Of a DNA stretch of 64,000 nucleotides, positions 28,816-39,817 are shown piece after piece. Position 1 is the first letter of the stretch, and every line of letters starts with the position of its first letter. Source of the stretch: Symbiodinium natans (Eukaryota > Sar > Dinophyceae > Suessiales > Symbiodiniaceae); assembly GCA_905221605.1 (NCBI GenBank), contig CAJNDS010002575.1, positions 267,101 through 331,100 on the forward strand, written 5' to 3'. A program made the position numbers and the translations under genes. Below the pieces are notes generated by a model, which was not told where the DNA came from, made no database searches, and saw only the letters and a program-made list of their open reading frames with translations.

Positions 28816-30696
28816 TCAGGCCCCCTTTCGGGCTGCACACTGAGCGCACACAGGCAAGTCACAAAGGGGTACACTGACATCAATCGGCGAATAGTTCTGC
28901 GAGCAACTCCTACCACAAAGAAAACGATTGCCGTCCAAAACATGCACCACACGGGAAAATACGTGCATACGACAATCAGCTGTGGCATCAAGCTCTGCAG
29001 CGCTCATGGGCTCACGGGTTGAAATGACCCCTGTGTTCGCGGCCATGTCCCTCTCATCGAAGTCATCGTCCTCCTCATCGGACTCCGGCACGCCCGGGTC
29101 GCCCTGCACCACGTTCTCAGCCAGGGCATCGCCCCCACAATCGGAGGAGATGAGCTTGGCTAAGCGCCAGACCTTCGTGTCGTCTGGACGGAAGTGGCCC
29201 TTGCAGATTCTCTCCACGAGGCGATGTACAACCCTCATGAGGCGGGTTTGTTCATCCCGCGCATATGTCAAAGGGGACGCCACGCCTGGATCGACGTGAT
29301 GCCCTAACAGGCGGCGGTCACTCAGGGGCACTTCAGCTGATTTGGCGGCCCACGACAGGACTGTCGTCTTGAGGGAGTGGGAGCCAACACCATCATATGG
29401 TTGAGATGCAGCAGACAAAAACTCTCTCAAGTATAAGGTCGCCTCGCCCGTCGACATAGGCCGCTGCAGCCACTCGCCAGTCGCCTCGGAATAAGCCGGA
29501 AGTGCAGGATCTAGACCAAAACCCAGCTTCTCTCTCAGAGCCATCCATTCGACGGCCCACGGAGCATCTGCGAAAAACTTCCCAAGAGAAGCGAGGGGAA
29601 GCAGCTGAGCACGCCGGGAGGCAGCATTTCCGGTCTTCCATTTTGAGCTCTCAGCCTCGACCAAGGTGAAGCCCTGCGCCGTTTCAACCTTGAGGACTGC
29701 CAGGCAAATTGAGTCCCCAAAGCGGCTGCTGGACCCTACACACAGAAGAAGGTGGCCAGCGATGATCTTCCAGTGAATGTAGGGCGCCTTGAGGACGACG
29801 TATTCCAGGGCTTTGACCTGCTTCACAGTCAAGGGTCGGGCTTGCACCAGTTTGCGCTTCTTCGAGTACATCCGTTGGGCTGCACCCTTAACCCTTGCTG
29901 ACAGCGCCCCCAGCGACCTGGGACGGTTCAACTTGAGGGTGTGAAGCGCAAAGTTCCAAGCCTGGAGAAATGAGGAGCCCGTGGTTGGCTTTCCGTGCTC
30001 TTCGAGGTGGAACATGTACTGGTACAGAGCATGCTCCGAGACCTCAAGCGGGTTCCCGAAGCCACCGTCGATGCAGAAGTTGGCGAAGCGCCACAAGGAA
30101 GAAGCCCTTTTCACCAGTGTAGAAGTGCTTTTCCCCTCGAAGACATCGGAAAAGGCTCGCTGTAAGAAACTGTTGTCCCTTAGCAAAGACGCCTCAGCCG
30201 CCAACACCTGCCCAACTTGAGTCGCCGAAGGGTCCAGAAGCACCAGCACTTGAAGTTTGCGAAGGGCCTCCCATCTCGAAGTGTCCTGGGTGACCAGTAG
30301 AGATGCAACACGGAGCCTCCTTTTGGCAAAATCTGGGATTGGCTGATGGATCACGAGGGGAGCCTTCTCTGTCCCATGCTTTTCCAGGGGGGATGCAGCG
30401 AAGTCCTTTGGTAAGCTGATGCGAGATCTTTTAGCCGGCTCTCCAAAGACCCAAGTCAAGGGGCCCCTCTCCCATGGCAAGAGGGGCGGTAAGACTCGGG
30501 CTTCTTGAAGGTGTGCGTGCCAAGAGAACTCTGAAACACTGATGGAGGTGGCATCCAAAACTGCCGGCGTCTCGGCCGCCACCAGTCGCGAATGAAAGTC
30601 AGACGGATCAGCCAGAGCATCGCTGAGGGACGCTGGCCCAGTCTCTCCCCCTTCCGAATGGCCAGGGAGGCCCGAAGCACTAGAGGAAGAAGCCAT
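28816..30696 (-). CDS. Tyrosine recombinase of YRE-3
   Basis: 626 residues from ATG 30696. N-terminal core-binding part: AFSDVFEGKSTSTLVKRA. Catalytic residues: Arg in SSRFGD near 324, SHSLKTT near 443, LGHH near 463 and the nucleophile in TYARD near 477. The HxxR box reads HxxK. After the catalytic domain comes a long acidic tail and a Cys-rich end (FLCGRSCS, then C-x4-C-x2-C). It would insert the element's DNA without target duplication, as seen at the YRE-3 ends. The frame is open upstream to 31017, but that part overlaps the coiled-coil ORF in another frame and is its shadow. The start codon lies 13 bases after the coiled-coil ORF stop. Confidence 0.85.
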   Translation of the reverse strand: MASSSSASGLPGHSEGGETGPASLSDALADPSDFHSRLVAAETPAVLDATSISVSEFSWHAHLQEARVLPPLLPWERGPLTWVFGEPAKRSRISLPKDFAASPLEKHGTEKAPLVIHQPIPDFAKRRLRVASLLVTQDTSRWEALRKLQVLVLLDPSATQVGQVLAAEASLLRDNSFLQRAFSDVFEGKSTSTLVKRASSLWRFANFCIDGGFGNPLEVSEHALYQYMFHLEEHGKPTTGSSFLQAWNFALHTLKLNRPRSLGALSARVKGAAQRMYSKKRKLVQARPLTVKQVKALEYVVLKAPYIHWKIIAGHLLLCVGSSSRFGDSICLAVLKVETAQGFTLVEAESSKWKTGNAASRRAQLLPLASLGKFFADAPWAVEWMALREKLGFGLDPALPAYSEATGEWLQRPMSTGEATLYLREFLSAASQPYDGVGSHSLKTTVLSWAAKSAEVPLSDRRLLGHHVDPGVASPLTYARDEQTRLMRVVHRLVERICKGHFRPDDTKVWRLAKLISSDCGGDALAENVVQGDPGVPESDEEDDDFDERDMAANTGVISTREPMSAAELDATADCRMHVFSRVVHVLDGNRFLCGRSCSQNYSPIDVSVPLCDLPVCAQCAARKGA

Positions 30697-30709
30697 CAGG
30701 GCAGCCTGT

Positions 30710-31039
30710 TCAGAAGCCAGTGGGCAAGCGGTTGATGACAATGCGGAAGAGCTGTCCCAAGCGACTGATGAAGCCGTGCAAGAAGGCGTTGACGGACGCC
30801 AGTCGAGTAGAAACCACTTCCACGTCCTGCTCAAGATCAGCACAGCGAGACTGCAGGGCAGCGACAGTTCGCTCGAGATTCTGCACGCGGCGGGCCAGGT
30901 CCTCGCGGGCCACACGCTCGCCCTCGATCTCACGTTCCAGCTCGAGGACAACGGACTCGACACTGAAAGGTTCAGAGCAGGAAGAAAAGTCGGCGTCCTC
31001 GACCTCAACCTCCACAAGAGTGTCCGAGCCGTCGCCCAT
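30710..31039 (-). CDS. Coiled-coil leader ORF of YRE-3
   Basis: 109 residues from ATG 31039, four bases inside the A1 repeat boundary. Acidic N-terminus, then continuous heptads (VVLELEREIEGERVAREDLA, RRVQNLERTVAAL), then a hydrophobic end (FISRLGQLFRIVINRL). First gene of the element; the YR follows 13 bases after its stop. The equivalent ORF is present in YRE-1 and YRE-2. Function unknown; multimerisation is likely from the coiled coil. Confidence 0.6.
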   Translation of the reverse strand: MGDGSDTLVEVEVEDADFSSCSEPFSVESVVLELEREIEGERVAREDLARRVQNLERTVAALQSRCADLEQDVEVVSTRLASVNAFLHGFISRLGQLFRIVINRLPTGF

Positions 31040-31042
31040 GGA

Positions 31043-31398
31043 GGGAAAAATTGACAAATGTGCTCAAGAGTTCGCTAAAGAACGGCCAGCAAATGTGATA
31101 ATGAAGCACATGTGCCATGTATGCAAACGACCACGAACCTCTGTTTGAGCAGGGCTGAGCGCGGCACAAGCACTTTGCATTTTGCACAAGAGAAGAATTC
31201 AAGCAGCTGTGCCTACTGCGAAGCCCCGAAAAAAACACATGAAAAACGTCTGCATAAATCATGCCCATGCAAGATCTGCAAACACACGTGGTAGAAAACT
31301 CAGAAACTTTAAAGACAGTTTTGCGTTGCCCCTTCTTCAAAAAGGGGGAAGGGGCACCTATAAATCAAAGACCACTCTATCCGCAAGCGGAGCGCGTA
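31043..31398. repeat. A1 terminal repeat of YRE-3
   Basis: 356 bases, a direct copy of 22654-23009, at the 5' end of the element. Should hold the promoter. It ends GCGGAGCGCGTA, and the flank resumes TTCCTGTAC. Confidence 0.95.
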
Positions 31399-31542
31399 TT
31401 CCTGTACGCCACTCTCAGCCGTTCACTCAATGTAGTCTCTTCCTTCTAGGTCTGACTGGTGGCAGCCATGCCTTCTTCAGAGGTCCTCTCCTTGTCGTTC
31501 CCAGGCCATAAGGACTTATTGGTGATCAGGCCACGCCTCTGC

Positions 31543-31680
31543 GTCTTTGAAAAACTTTTGAATCCGTAAAGACGCCTGCAGATTCGAATCACTCAAGTCA
31601 CATGCTACATGGGAGCAACAGGTAAAACAACTGCAAAACATAATATCTGGGCATGCTGTAAATCGGGAAAATCCTAAACA
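31543..31680 (-). repeat. 3' LTR of COP-2 with target duplication GTCTT
   Basis: LTR 31548-31680 (133 bases). Compared with the 5' copy it has three small extra segments, for example GTAAAACAACTGCAAA near 31622. Terminal TG...CA intact. The 550 bases between it and the polyprotein stop (31681-32231) hold no gene I can support. Confidence 0.9.
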
Positions 31681-32231
31681 CCCCGCCTCCAAAAGTGTGA
31701 AGCTAGGCGAAGAGTTTTGGTTCAAAGGATTCCCGATGCCCAGGTATGAGAAACAACAAGACACTTAGTTTCAAATGCTCCCGTGAAACAACTGCAGAAT
31801 GTCTTTGCATCTTCGAGCTCTGCCCATGGGTCGTTGGCTCGGTTTAGGCTACAACTACGTTGTACCTAGCACCTACTGTGCTGCATGCTTGACTGGCCCA
31901 AGCGGAGACCTTCACCATGCTGCACACTGTCGGAATGGCAAGCAAGGTGGACACACGTGGCATTGCACTGTGGAGATTGTGATGGCCTATCTGCCATCGC
32001 ACGAGATTTTGGGTGACCAACTCCCAAACATCAAGGCATTCGGAGTATCTCATTCGAAGTCGGAAATGAACAGGATTGGGCAAGAATGTGTGTGCATTGC
32101 TGAACCCCAGGTTCCACGAGGATTAGCAAGTGAAGTTTCATGAGCATCACAAGCTATGTACATAAAGCTATATACATGCGACCACTGCGCAGCATCATGA
32201 ACATTTCCAAGTGGAAAGAAGTTGCGCTGTA

Positions 32232-32345
32232 TCATGCTCCACACTCCTTGCAGGGCTTGAAACCTCGCCTGATGGCCTCACGCTTGCTGTACCTCAGAAT
32301 TCGCTTTGCACATCTGAGCTTTGGGCATTCACGTGTCCGGTGGAA
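32232..32345 (-). other. Ada-like zinc-binding C-terminus of the COP-2 polyprotein
   Basis: Within the polyprotein: FHRTRECPKL, then about 20 residues, then AIRRGFKPCKEC. The pattern H-x4-C-x(about 23)-C-x2-C resembles the metal-binding motif of Ada-type proteins and of various phage and nuclease C-termini. It follows the membrane segments. The function in the element is unknown. Confidence 0.45.
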
Positions 32346-35300
32346 TGCATATCCACGACTCGCAGTCACGAACACAACATGATTCTCTGCTGGATCTTGC
32401 ACCGACGGATGTTCCGGTGTTCGAGGCGGCGCGTTGCCCTGTTCGAGCATTGGCAGGGCATTCTCACGCAACCAAGCATTAAGATTCGCCTCAACCTCAT
32501 TCCAAGACGTGCTTGCACTCACCGGTGCTGCATTTGGTGGCGCGGACGACGATGCAGCTGTCGGATCTGGCTGATCATCGTCTCCTTCGTTCTCTCGCTG
32601 TGGCAGGTCAGGGTTAGGGATTTCGGCGGGTTCAGGCTTATCCCTATCCCCTACACCCAAAGACCTATCAACCACTACGTTGACTTCAACCTTTGGCATT
32701 GTTGCATTCCCACTGGTTGTGGGCTCAGACCTTCGGTGGCTCCGGCAAAAGCACATTGCACAGATCAAGAAAACCAGCATCATTAACTGTCCGAACAACA
32801 TCGCACACGTGGGGTGATTCTCGATGAGGTCGGCACAAACAAGGAATACCACAGTCACGCTCTCGCCTATCCAAGTCAAGAGGCTCGTGCTCACATGGCT
32901 CAAGGCGTCTTGATCATCATTGGGCTCATCTTGCTCGCTTGCTATGGCGTCGACTTGCAACGCCAATGCAAGAACCTGTAGTATTCTTTGAGGATTGACA
33001 CTCCCTTGCTTGATAACTCGGCACAACTGGCGTCTGCTCTGGGCATCCAACAAGTATTCTGCTCCAACAAGTTGATACCCACATTCGGAATCACGCATGT
33101 TGAGTTTCGACAACAGGTACAAGATACGGTCTGCCTTTAGCGCTTTAGTACCGAGGTCTGAAACGTTGTCCGCCGTAGGCACGGGTCTAACAACCACTTC
33201 TCCTTCCTTGGTCTTCTGCTGAAGCCAAAGCAGCTTTCCACTGACATGCCGCATGCGACCGACGCCCTGACGGCAGGCAAGCGTCCGGGCCGCACTGTTA
33301 TCACAGAAGGCAGTGATCTCAAGAGGTGGATGCGGTGCAACGAAGGTGATGCACGCTTTCAAGAGGATGCTGTCAGCTATGGCGGATATCATCGAGTGAT
33401 ATTCTGATTCCGCCGAGGAAAGACTGATGTTCTTTTGAGTCTTCGAGTGGCTATATATGGTCATGGAATCCCACAACACCACAGCGGCGCTCACTGACTT
33501 TCTGGTCTGGCGGTTGCCAGACCAGTCGGCGTCAGAGAAGCATTCAAGGATCGACAACGGGGTATGCAAATTGTCTGAACAATCCCGAATGATACCCTTT
33601 CCAACAATCGGCTTGGCAAGTCCCACGACATGACTCTCGTGGCTGTTGATGTACGCGGTCAGGTGCCTCAGTAGCTTCCAGGATCCCTCTGTTGGGCAGT
33701 GGGCATAGGTTGACAGGAAACGAATCCCAAACTGGCAAGCGGGAAGGTCTGAAGCAACGTACATCAGGATGCCCACCGCGGTGCGATACTTTGATGCACT
33801 GGCGGCATCAAGCTCAGGATCAGGCACGCGGTCTGTAGGCATTGGACCTGTAGGAAAAGGAGTCGCCTTGTACCTTTCCTTTGCAGCGGCAAGGCCGGTG
33901 ACCTGCATCAGCTTCTCCACATACTTCACGTTTGGCTCGATGACCAAGAGGTCTTCACTCACCAGGCGGTGTGTTCTCTTCAGAAAACTGACGCAGTCCC
34001 CGACGTTTCGGATCCACTCCGATGACACTTTAGACTTGCTTTTGAGGTGATTCTCCAGCTTTTCAAGCTTATCTGAGCGTCCTGCGCACATCATGTCATC
34101 TACATGCACCATGCCGCCACCTTCAGACTCTGGCAGTCTGAACAGTGCTGGTTGCTCGGGTAGCAACTCAGCTCCAACTGCACGCTTGATCTCCTCTGTG
34201 AAATCTGCAAACCACGTGACGCTCCCGTCACGTTGACCGGGTAGCATGCGGTCGAGCTTGAACCATCTGTTTCCCACCTTCGTGCACGTGGGGTGTGCCT
34301 GAGCACATTGCAGAAAGGCATCTGCAATATCTAGCGATAGCATGCTCCAGTTTTGATCGCGCATTCGCATGAAAAGACCTGGCACCACGCGCAACATGAT
34401 TTGCGCAGTGGTCGGTGCAAACAATCCACTTCTGCCTTTGTCCAACCATGCAAACTCTCTGGCAACCAATCTGCTTCTGCGAACCCAAACTTTCTCCTGG
34501 TTTAGCACTTTCGGCCACCATGATCTCACACTCTTCGACGACAAAACTCTGTGATCTTCAAGCTTGCTCTGAACTTCACTCAGCACGTGCATGTTCGTCA
34601 GTCTGCTCAGCGCAAAGTTGTCAGCGATTTCGTCGATGTATTGCAACTCCTCCGGACTGCATTGTGGCTCCGTTTGGGAAAAGGGTCTGATCAAGCAACT
34701 GGGAATTTCTGCACTCGGTGACGCACCAGCGTCATCGTCGTAGTTGTCCCAAGCCTCGGACTCCTCACAGTCCATGAAACCTTCAGCAGCCTCATCGAAG
34801 AGTTCAATCTGTTCATCGACATTGTGTAGTTCGTTGCCGTCTTTGTCCACTTGAACTGCATCTAAGCGCAACCGGATTCGTGCCCTTTTGGGTGCTGGCT
34901 GCTCATCCCCGCCTGCCCCTGATGGCCTCGCCTCTGGTGCCGGACCAGGAGCACCCAACGCTTCACTAGAACCACTAACACCCCCTAAACCACTAGAAGC
35001 GCGAGCTCCACTGGCCTCCTGCTGTGGTGGTGGTGCATCGGAATCAACAAGCATGGGCGTGCTAGGCTCGGCAGCCGTGGGAAGCGGTGTCTCGGCCGAT
35101 GTTTGAACAGGCGTAGGAGGTTCCGGTGTGCCTGATGCAATAATGGCTGGTGGAGGAATGAGTTCTTCAAGCGGTGCATTGTCAGGCAGGACATAACCGG
35201 GATATGGAAGTGGTGGTCTTTCAGGCAACACAACCTCAGGCAGAGGCTGTTGCACCTCTTCTTCTTCTCCTCGAACAGGGGTTCTCTGCATTCTGGCCTG

Positions 35301-38300
35301 GCCGACTTGCCCTGCAAGGAAGCTTGCTTGACTCCATGGCATGTCACGCAGTGACTCAAGCAAAGATGCATCGTACTGCTTTGGCAGCCGTCTGACGCTC
35401 CTGCTGGAAATCAAGAAACCTCCAGGTGTGACTCCAAAATGCAAATCTGATACCCCCAACTTTCCCAACCACAACATCTTTATCCATCTGGCTTTGCCCT
35501 TGATAGAACTCTTAATCCTTGCGAAAACAACCTCTCCAAACCCCACAACTTTGCCATTGTACGGGCGCCCTGTTATCACTTCAAACGGACTGGCAAATCC
35601 ACTGCGCCCGTAGCGCATCTGCAGCCAACACGCGTGCTTCCACGCCCACGCATGGAGTGGAGACATCGTGCTGACCTTTTGGCCAGTCTCGGCTTCAACT
35701 TGGCTTAGCAGCGTTCCCGTGAGCTGCCTGAGCTGATCCACGGTTTGCTCGCTGGGGTTTGCTTGGTGGTCAGCGGCCTCCAGTTGTTCAAGATGCGTAT
35801 CAAGTTTCATCCGCGACCTCAACTCTTTTACCCCTTGCTGCAAAGCAAGACAAGCCGGTTCGCCGTCTGATCTCAAGGCGATTTCCGTATGTCCACAAAA
35901 ATTCAAGAATTTACACACTTCAGCAACCATGAACTTGAACGCCACGGTTCCTCCCTTTGCTGGTGTAGGGATCGCGCAGGTGGCACCTGTGTGTGAATCC
36001 TTGAGGATTAAGCAGATCAACTTGTCACCGGGGCGACCGGTCTCACGCTCAGTGAAGGCAAAGTCAAACGAACATGTGCTACACGCCCTAACATCTGGTC
36101 TTGCTTGGACATGGCGGTCAGCACGGGCTTGGAACTTGATGCAGTGCTCGCACCAAGGCATGAAAGGGATATGCGACAATGCGTGGCGACGCACCTCCTC
36201 AGGTGTTGGCTCAGAAACGGGTGCTTGTTCGCGGGGCAATTGGACTCTTGCATCCTCGACCTGGTGTCGTTCGAGCAATCTCTGGCGGTCCATGAAGTTG
36301 TGGATGCGCTGCAAGACGGTCGCCTTGCCTCCACTCTTGCCGATGCCCAATGCTGTGCAAGCAGCTCGCAATGTGGACAAGGTGCATCCCTCATGAAGCT
36401 CAACCCCTTCCACAACCACATGTGCACGCATGGCCGGCTGCATCACTTCCTCCGCCTCTTGCCCCGGAAGCTCATCTCCTTCCTGGATTTCGTCATCGGG
36501 TCCCGCTATGTTGCCAACTCCACCTATCGGAACGTCTGGTAACCCTGCATCGGACTCTGCATCTTCCGATACATGGTCTCGCCGGGCTGGCGGCACTCTC
36601 CCAAACAGTTCATCGATGTTGATTTTGCTGCATGATCCGATGGTGATGATATTGTGGATACGGCTCGGCACAAAGGAAGCTTCTGACAGGTCAAGTGAGC
36701 TCAGCGGCGTGTTCAGTTCGAAAACAGCCCAGCCACTCGCCTCTTGCCTTAGCGTAGTCCGGAACTGGACTCCTAAGTGCGTCAAAGGGACAGTGCAATC
36801 AAGAAGGCAGTCGGACATGTCGCGCCTGGCATACACGCCTGATGTCACTTCCTGAAACCGATCATTCAACGCAAGCCACGGACCAGAAATTTCGAGAGCC
36901 ATGACGGCAGGCTCACGGTCATTGCATGCTGTTACGCTGGAAATCGTTCCAGTCGCGTGCAAACTGTTGTGGCAGTAATGCATGGGCACACGCAAGGATG
37001 CATCAGGGCTGGTCAAGTGAGGCACTCCGTCCTCATCATGGATGATGTTCCATCCCTGCTTCATCAACTTGCCAACCGAAAACAGTGGTCGGCTGACACT
37101 GCTCAGCAGCCACCGCTCCTTGAACTGCACGTGTCCAATTTGCAACACTGCCATGCGGGTTTTGGAACCTGTGATTTTGTGGCCTTGTGCATCTCGGAAG
37201 TTTTCCTGGGTGTTGGCACACTCAACGCCCACATCTCCCCAGGACAGTGGCAAGCAGGATGCATCCGAACCCGAATCAACCACTATCTCTATATCCCTGC
37301 ATCCACCCTGCTGACCTGCTGTGCTCTGGACTGTCTGAACAAAGAACGTAGCAGGGTTGCTGGAAGGATAGTGAGGAGTGCACAGGCAAGCATCCGTAGT
37401 GGCTGTGGCAGGAAGCACACCATCACAAACGGTCCAATCTTCATCACCGTCTGTTGCTGACATATCATAGACCTCAACACCGCACTGCTGGGCAAACACT
37501 GTGTATTCTGGCTCGGCAATCGCCTGAGCAAACACTGTGCATTCTGGCTCGGCAATCGCAACGAGATCGTTGCTCTCCTGCACTGGCACAAGGTTGGGGA
37601 GGCTAGGGTACCCGCGCGGGATCAGGGCTAGCGACCTAACAACCTTGAGGAAATCATCCCCGGCAGCGGGACAAGAGTCCGCGGTGAGTGCATTGATGCT
37701 TCCACCGCACCAGTCACCCGTCATGTCGATCTGAACCATGTTCACAGAACGCATTGTTGTGCTGGTGTCAGGAGATGGCCTGACTTGCGACGCTGACGGT
37801 CCAGCCGTGCTGGGGGCAGTGGTGCTCGCATCATCTCCCTGCACATGTTGCACGTTCTGCCAGCACTCACTCTTGTAATGCCCTCGCTTGCCGCATGCAT
37901 GACAGATGACATTCTGTCGGGCACCTTTGCCTGCATCAGGACCTTTGGGGTTTCCTTTCTGGCCTTTGTCGCCTCTGCCCTTGCCTTTAGGCTTGCCGGA
38001 CTTGGGGCCTTTAGGGTTTCCTCCCTTGGGACCTTTAGTACCCTTAGGTGAACCACCACCCTTAGGACCCTTTGGCTTACCCTTATATCCCTTAGGGTTA
38101 CCCTTGCGCTGCAATGCATCGACCTCCATCGGCACGGGCCCATCGTTAGGCCCTGCAGGTTGCCTCCTGTTGGCAAAGAGGCTGTCTCCTGCAAACAGAT
38201 TGCGAGCATCCCACTTGGCATTCATTCTTTCAAAACGCAAGGCGGCTTCCCTCAAGGCATCATACGTGACATCTTCAGTAAGAATTGTCGCGAGATGGTT

Positions 38301-39100
38301 GCGCATGCTCTGGGTGATTGAACGAAGAAAAATACTGGTCTTGAAATCATCGTCCAATTTCTTGCCGCTACTGCGTTCATACTCCTCAAAGATACGTTCC
38401 ATATCTAAGACTTGAGGCAACAATGGCTCATTGCCCTTGAAGTGGTTCATGCTGGTGATTGCACTCAAAATGCCAAGCGATCGCGTTCTCGACGTCGGCT
38501 GAAACAGCTGGATGAGCTGCCTCAGGGCCTCGAAGCCTGACTGGGCAGGCACTCGCTGGATCAGCTGCAGGCCCCTGCCCTTCACAAGGCTGCACAAGAG
38601 TGCAAACAGCTGCTTGGATCGTTGGGCTGCCTCAGGACTTTTATACCCTTGACCCTCTTCATCAGGGTGCTGCTCAAGATATGCAATTTCATCTCCAAAA
38701 GCAGAATCAAGGGCACACAAGTACTGTTGAGGCTCCAAAACCACTGCAGCCACATGCCATGCTCTTCCTCTCTCGTGGCAGGCTTAAACACATCGGGTTT
38801 CGGGAGAATGCGGGCCATGTCACTGCCTGCAATTCCCTGCTTTGCATTGCCTTGCGACGTTGCTGCACTCAGGGCAGCCTGTGCAGCGGTTGCTGCTGCA
38901 GTCGTCGCCTCCATCATCTGTCTCATCATGGTCATCATATCATCTGGCGTCACATACATACCCTGCGCTTGCGGACTGCCAGGGCTGAACGGATTCTGTG
39001 CTGCTGACGCTGAAGCCTGGCTCGCCTGTGCACCTTGGGGCAAGTGCACGCCTTGGCCAGGGTCAACCTCAAGATCGCTTATGTCATCTTGCGATGCCAT
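32232..39100 (-). CDS. COP-2 gag-pol polyprotein (one frameshift near 38745)
   Basis: Gag starts at ATG 39100 (MASQDDISD) and changes frame near 38745, after MWLQWF; from there 2,173 residues are open to 32232. Residues counted from 38753: gag helical domain (FKTSIFLRSITQSM), Lys/Gly/Pro repeats, CCHC knuckle CHACGKRGHYKSEC at 284-297, aspartic protease VVDSGSDAS near 492, integrase zinc motif (H...H...CEHC) near 860, core Asp in SFDFAF near 895, RSDGEP near 961 and a Glu about 39 on (NPSEQ). RT: LDIADAF and catalytic VHVDDMM near 1551. RNase H: FSDADWSG near 1739, SSAESEYHS and NVSDLGTKAL. C-terminus: two hydrophobic segments near 1960-2005, an acidic linker and a Cys/His motif ending CKECGA. 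Confidence 0.9.
37489..37562 (-). repeat. Short in-frame duplication in COP-2
   Basis: Two copies of about 36 bases coding AIAEPE-x-TVFAQ, located between the knuckle and the protease. Polymorphic linker duplication. Confidence 0.8.
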
Positions 39101-39111
39101 CACAGCAACAA

Positions 39112-39522
39112 TCAAGCACTTCGGGAATCTCTCAACTCACTCTCAAGATCCACAGCTTCGGTCTGGGGCACTAAAGATCTTTGGAACTTGGCAGGTTGCG
39201 TTTCACACAGATCGATAACAGATGGCGAAGACTGCAACGCTCTCTTAAACGTCGGCCGGCTGTCCTCTGCCAACAACTGTTCGATCAATCCAAGGTCTCG
39301 TTCGAAATTTGGACCCTCTTGCTCTGCCTGGACGAAGCGAAGTTGCTTTGCAAACGGAATCGCCTCCTCACACACTCGGTCTATACCAAGATCTATAAAG
39401 TTCTCCTTCAAGCCTTGATCTTTCAAGCAAGTGTTTCCGAAGCACCAAACTTGCTCAACCGTATGAAGAGTTTCCAGCTTCTTCTGGAAACAGTGTGGAT
39501 CCCTACCAAGACAGCTTGCCAC
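39112..39522 (-). CDS. Leader ORF upstream of COP-2 gag
   Basis: 136 residues ending in a TGA 12 bases upstream of the gag ATG (39100). The composition looks protein-like (CEEAIPFAKQLRFVQAEQE, LIEQLLAEDSRPTF). It lies between the 5' LTR and gag, where copia elements usually have only an untranslated leader. It may be an independent small protein, an N-terminal piece of gag, or chance. Family not recognised. Confidence 0.35.
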   Translation of the reverse strand: MASCLGRDPHCFQKKLETLHTVEQVWCFGNTCLKDQGLKENFIDLGIDRVCEEAIPFAKQLRFVQAEQEGPNFERDLGLIEQLLAEDSRPTFKRALQSSPSVIDLCETQPAKFQRSLVPQTEAVDLESELRDSRSA

Positions 39523-39817
39523 CCGTATTCAGTTCTGTTGGCTGGCCTGGGCCAATTCAACACTTGTTCAAGATACAGGCTGTCCAAAGAGCTCTTGAAG
39601 CGAATCGCAACTGACAACAGTTGCCGTGTTCACAAAAGTCACTTGGACGCCAACTAGCTGTCCAGCCGGCAGGTCAATATGGCGCAAGCTACGGCTCACT
39701 TCCGACAAAGGACTCCGAAAGAAGAATCAGAAAGCCTGGGCCCCCGAACGCACCCAAAAGATGCTAGAGACTCCAACGACGTGTCTCGAAGCTCGGACTT
39801 TTCGAGCTCCGCTTCCA

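Larger units (their letters stand above)
22356..31398 (-). mobile_element. YRE-3: apparently intact YR retroelement with split direct repeats
   Basis: In element orientation: A1 (31043-31398), coiled-coil ORF, YR, gag, pol, B1 (23010-23295), A2 (22654-23009), a 12-base G-rich linker, B2 (22356-22641). A copies are each 356 bases and B copies each 286 bases, nearly identical, and A2 and B1 abut as A-end GCGCGTA / B-start GTCTTTAGG. This is the A1-ORFs-B1-A2-B2 plan of PAT/Ngaro-type elements. Every gene is open, which suggests a recent insertion. Flanks share only TA at the junctions and there is no longer target duplication, as expected for YR integration. Confidence 0.9.

Noticed and set aside
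30700-31017. Upstream extension of the YRE-3 recombinase frame to 31017
   Set aside because: It overlaps the coiled-coil ORF in another frame and has Ser/Arg/Trp-rich shadow composition; the YR ATG at 30696 is better.
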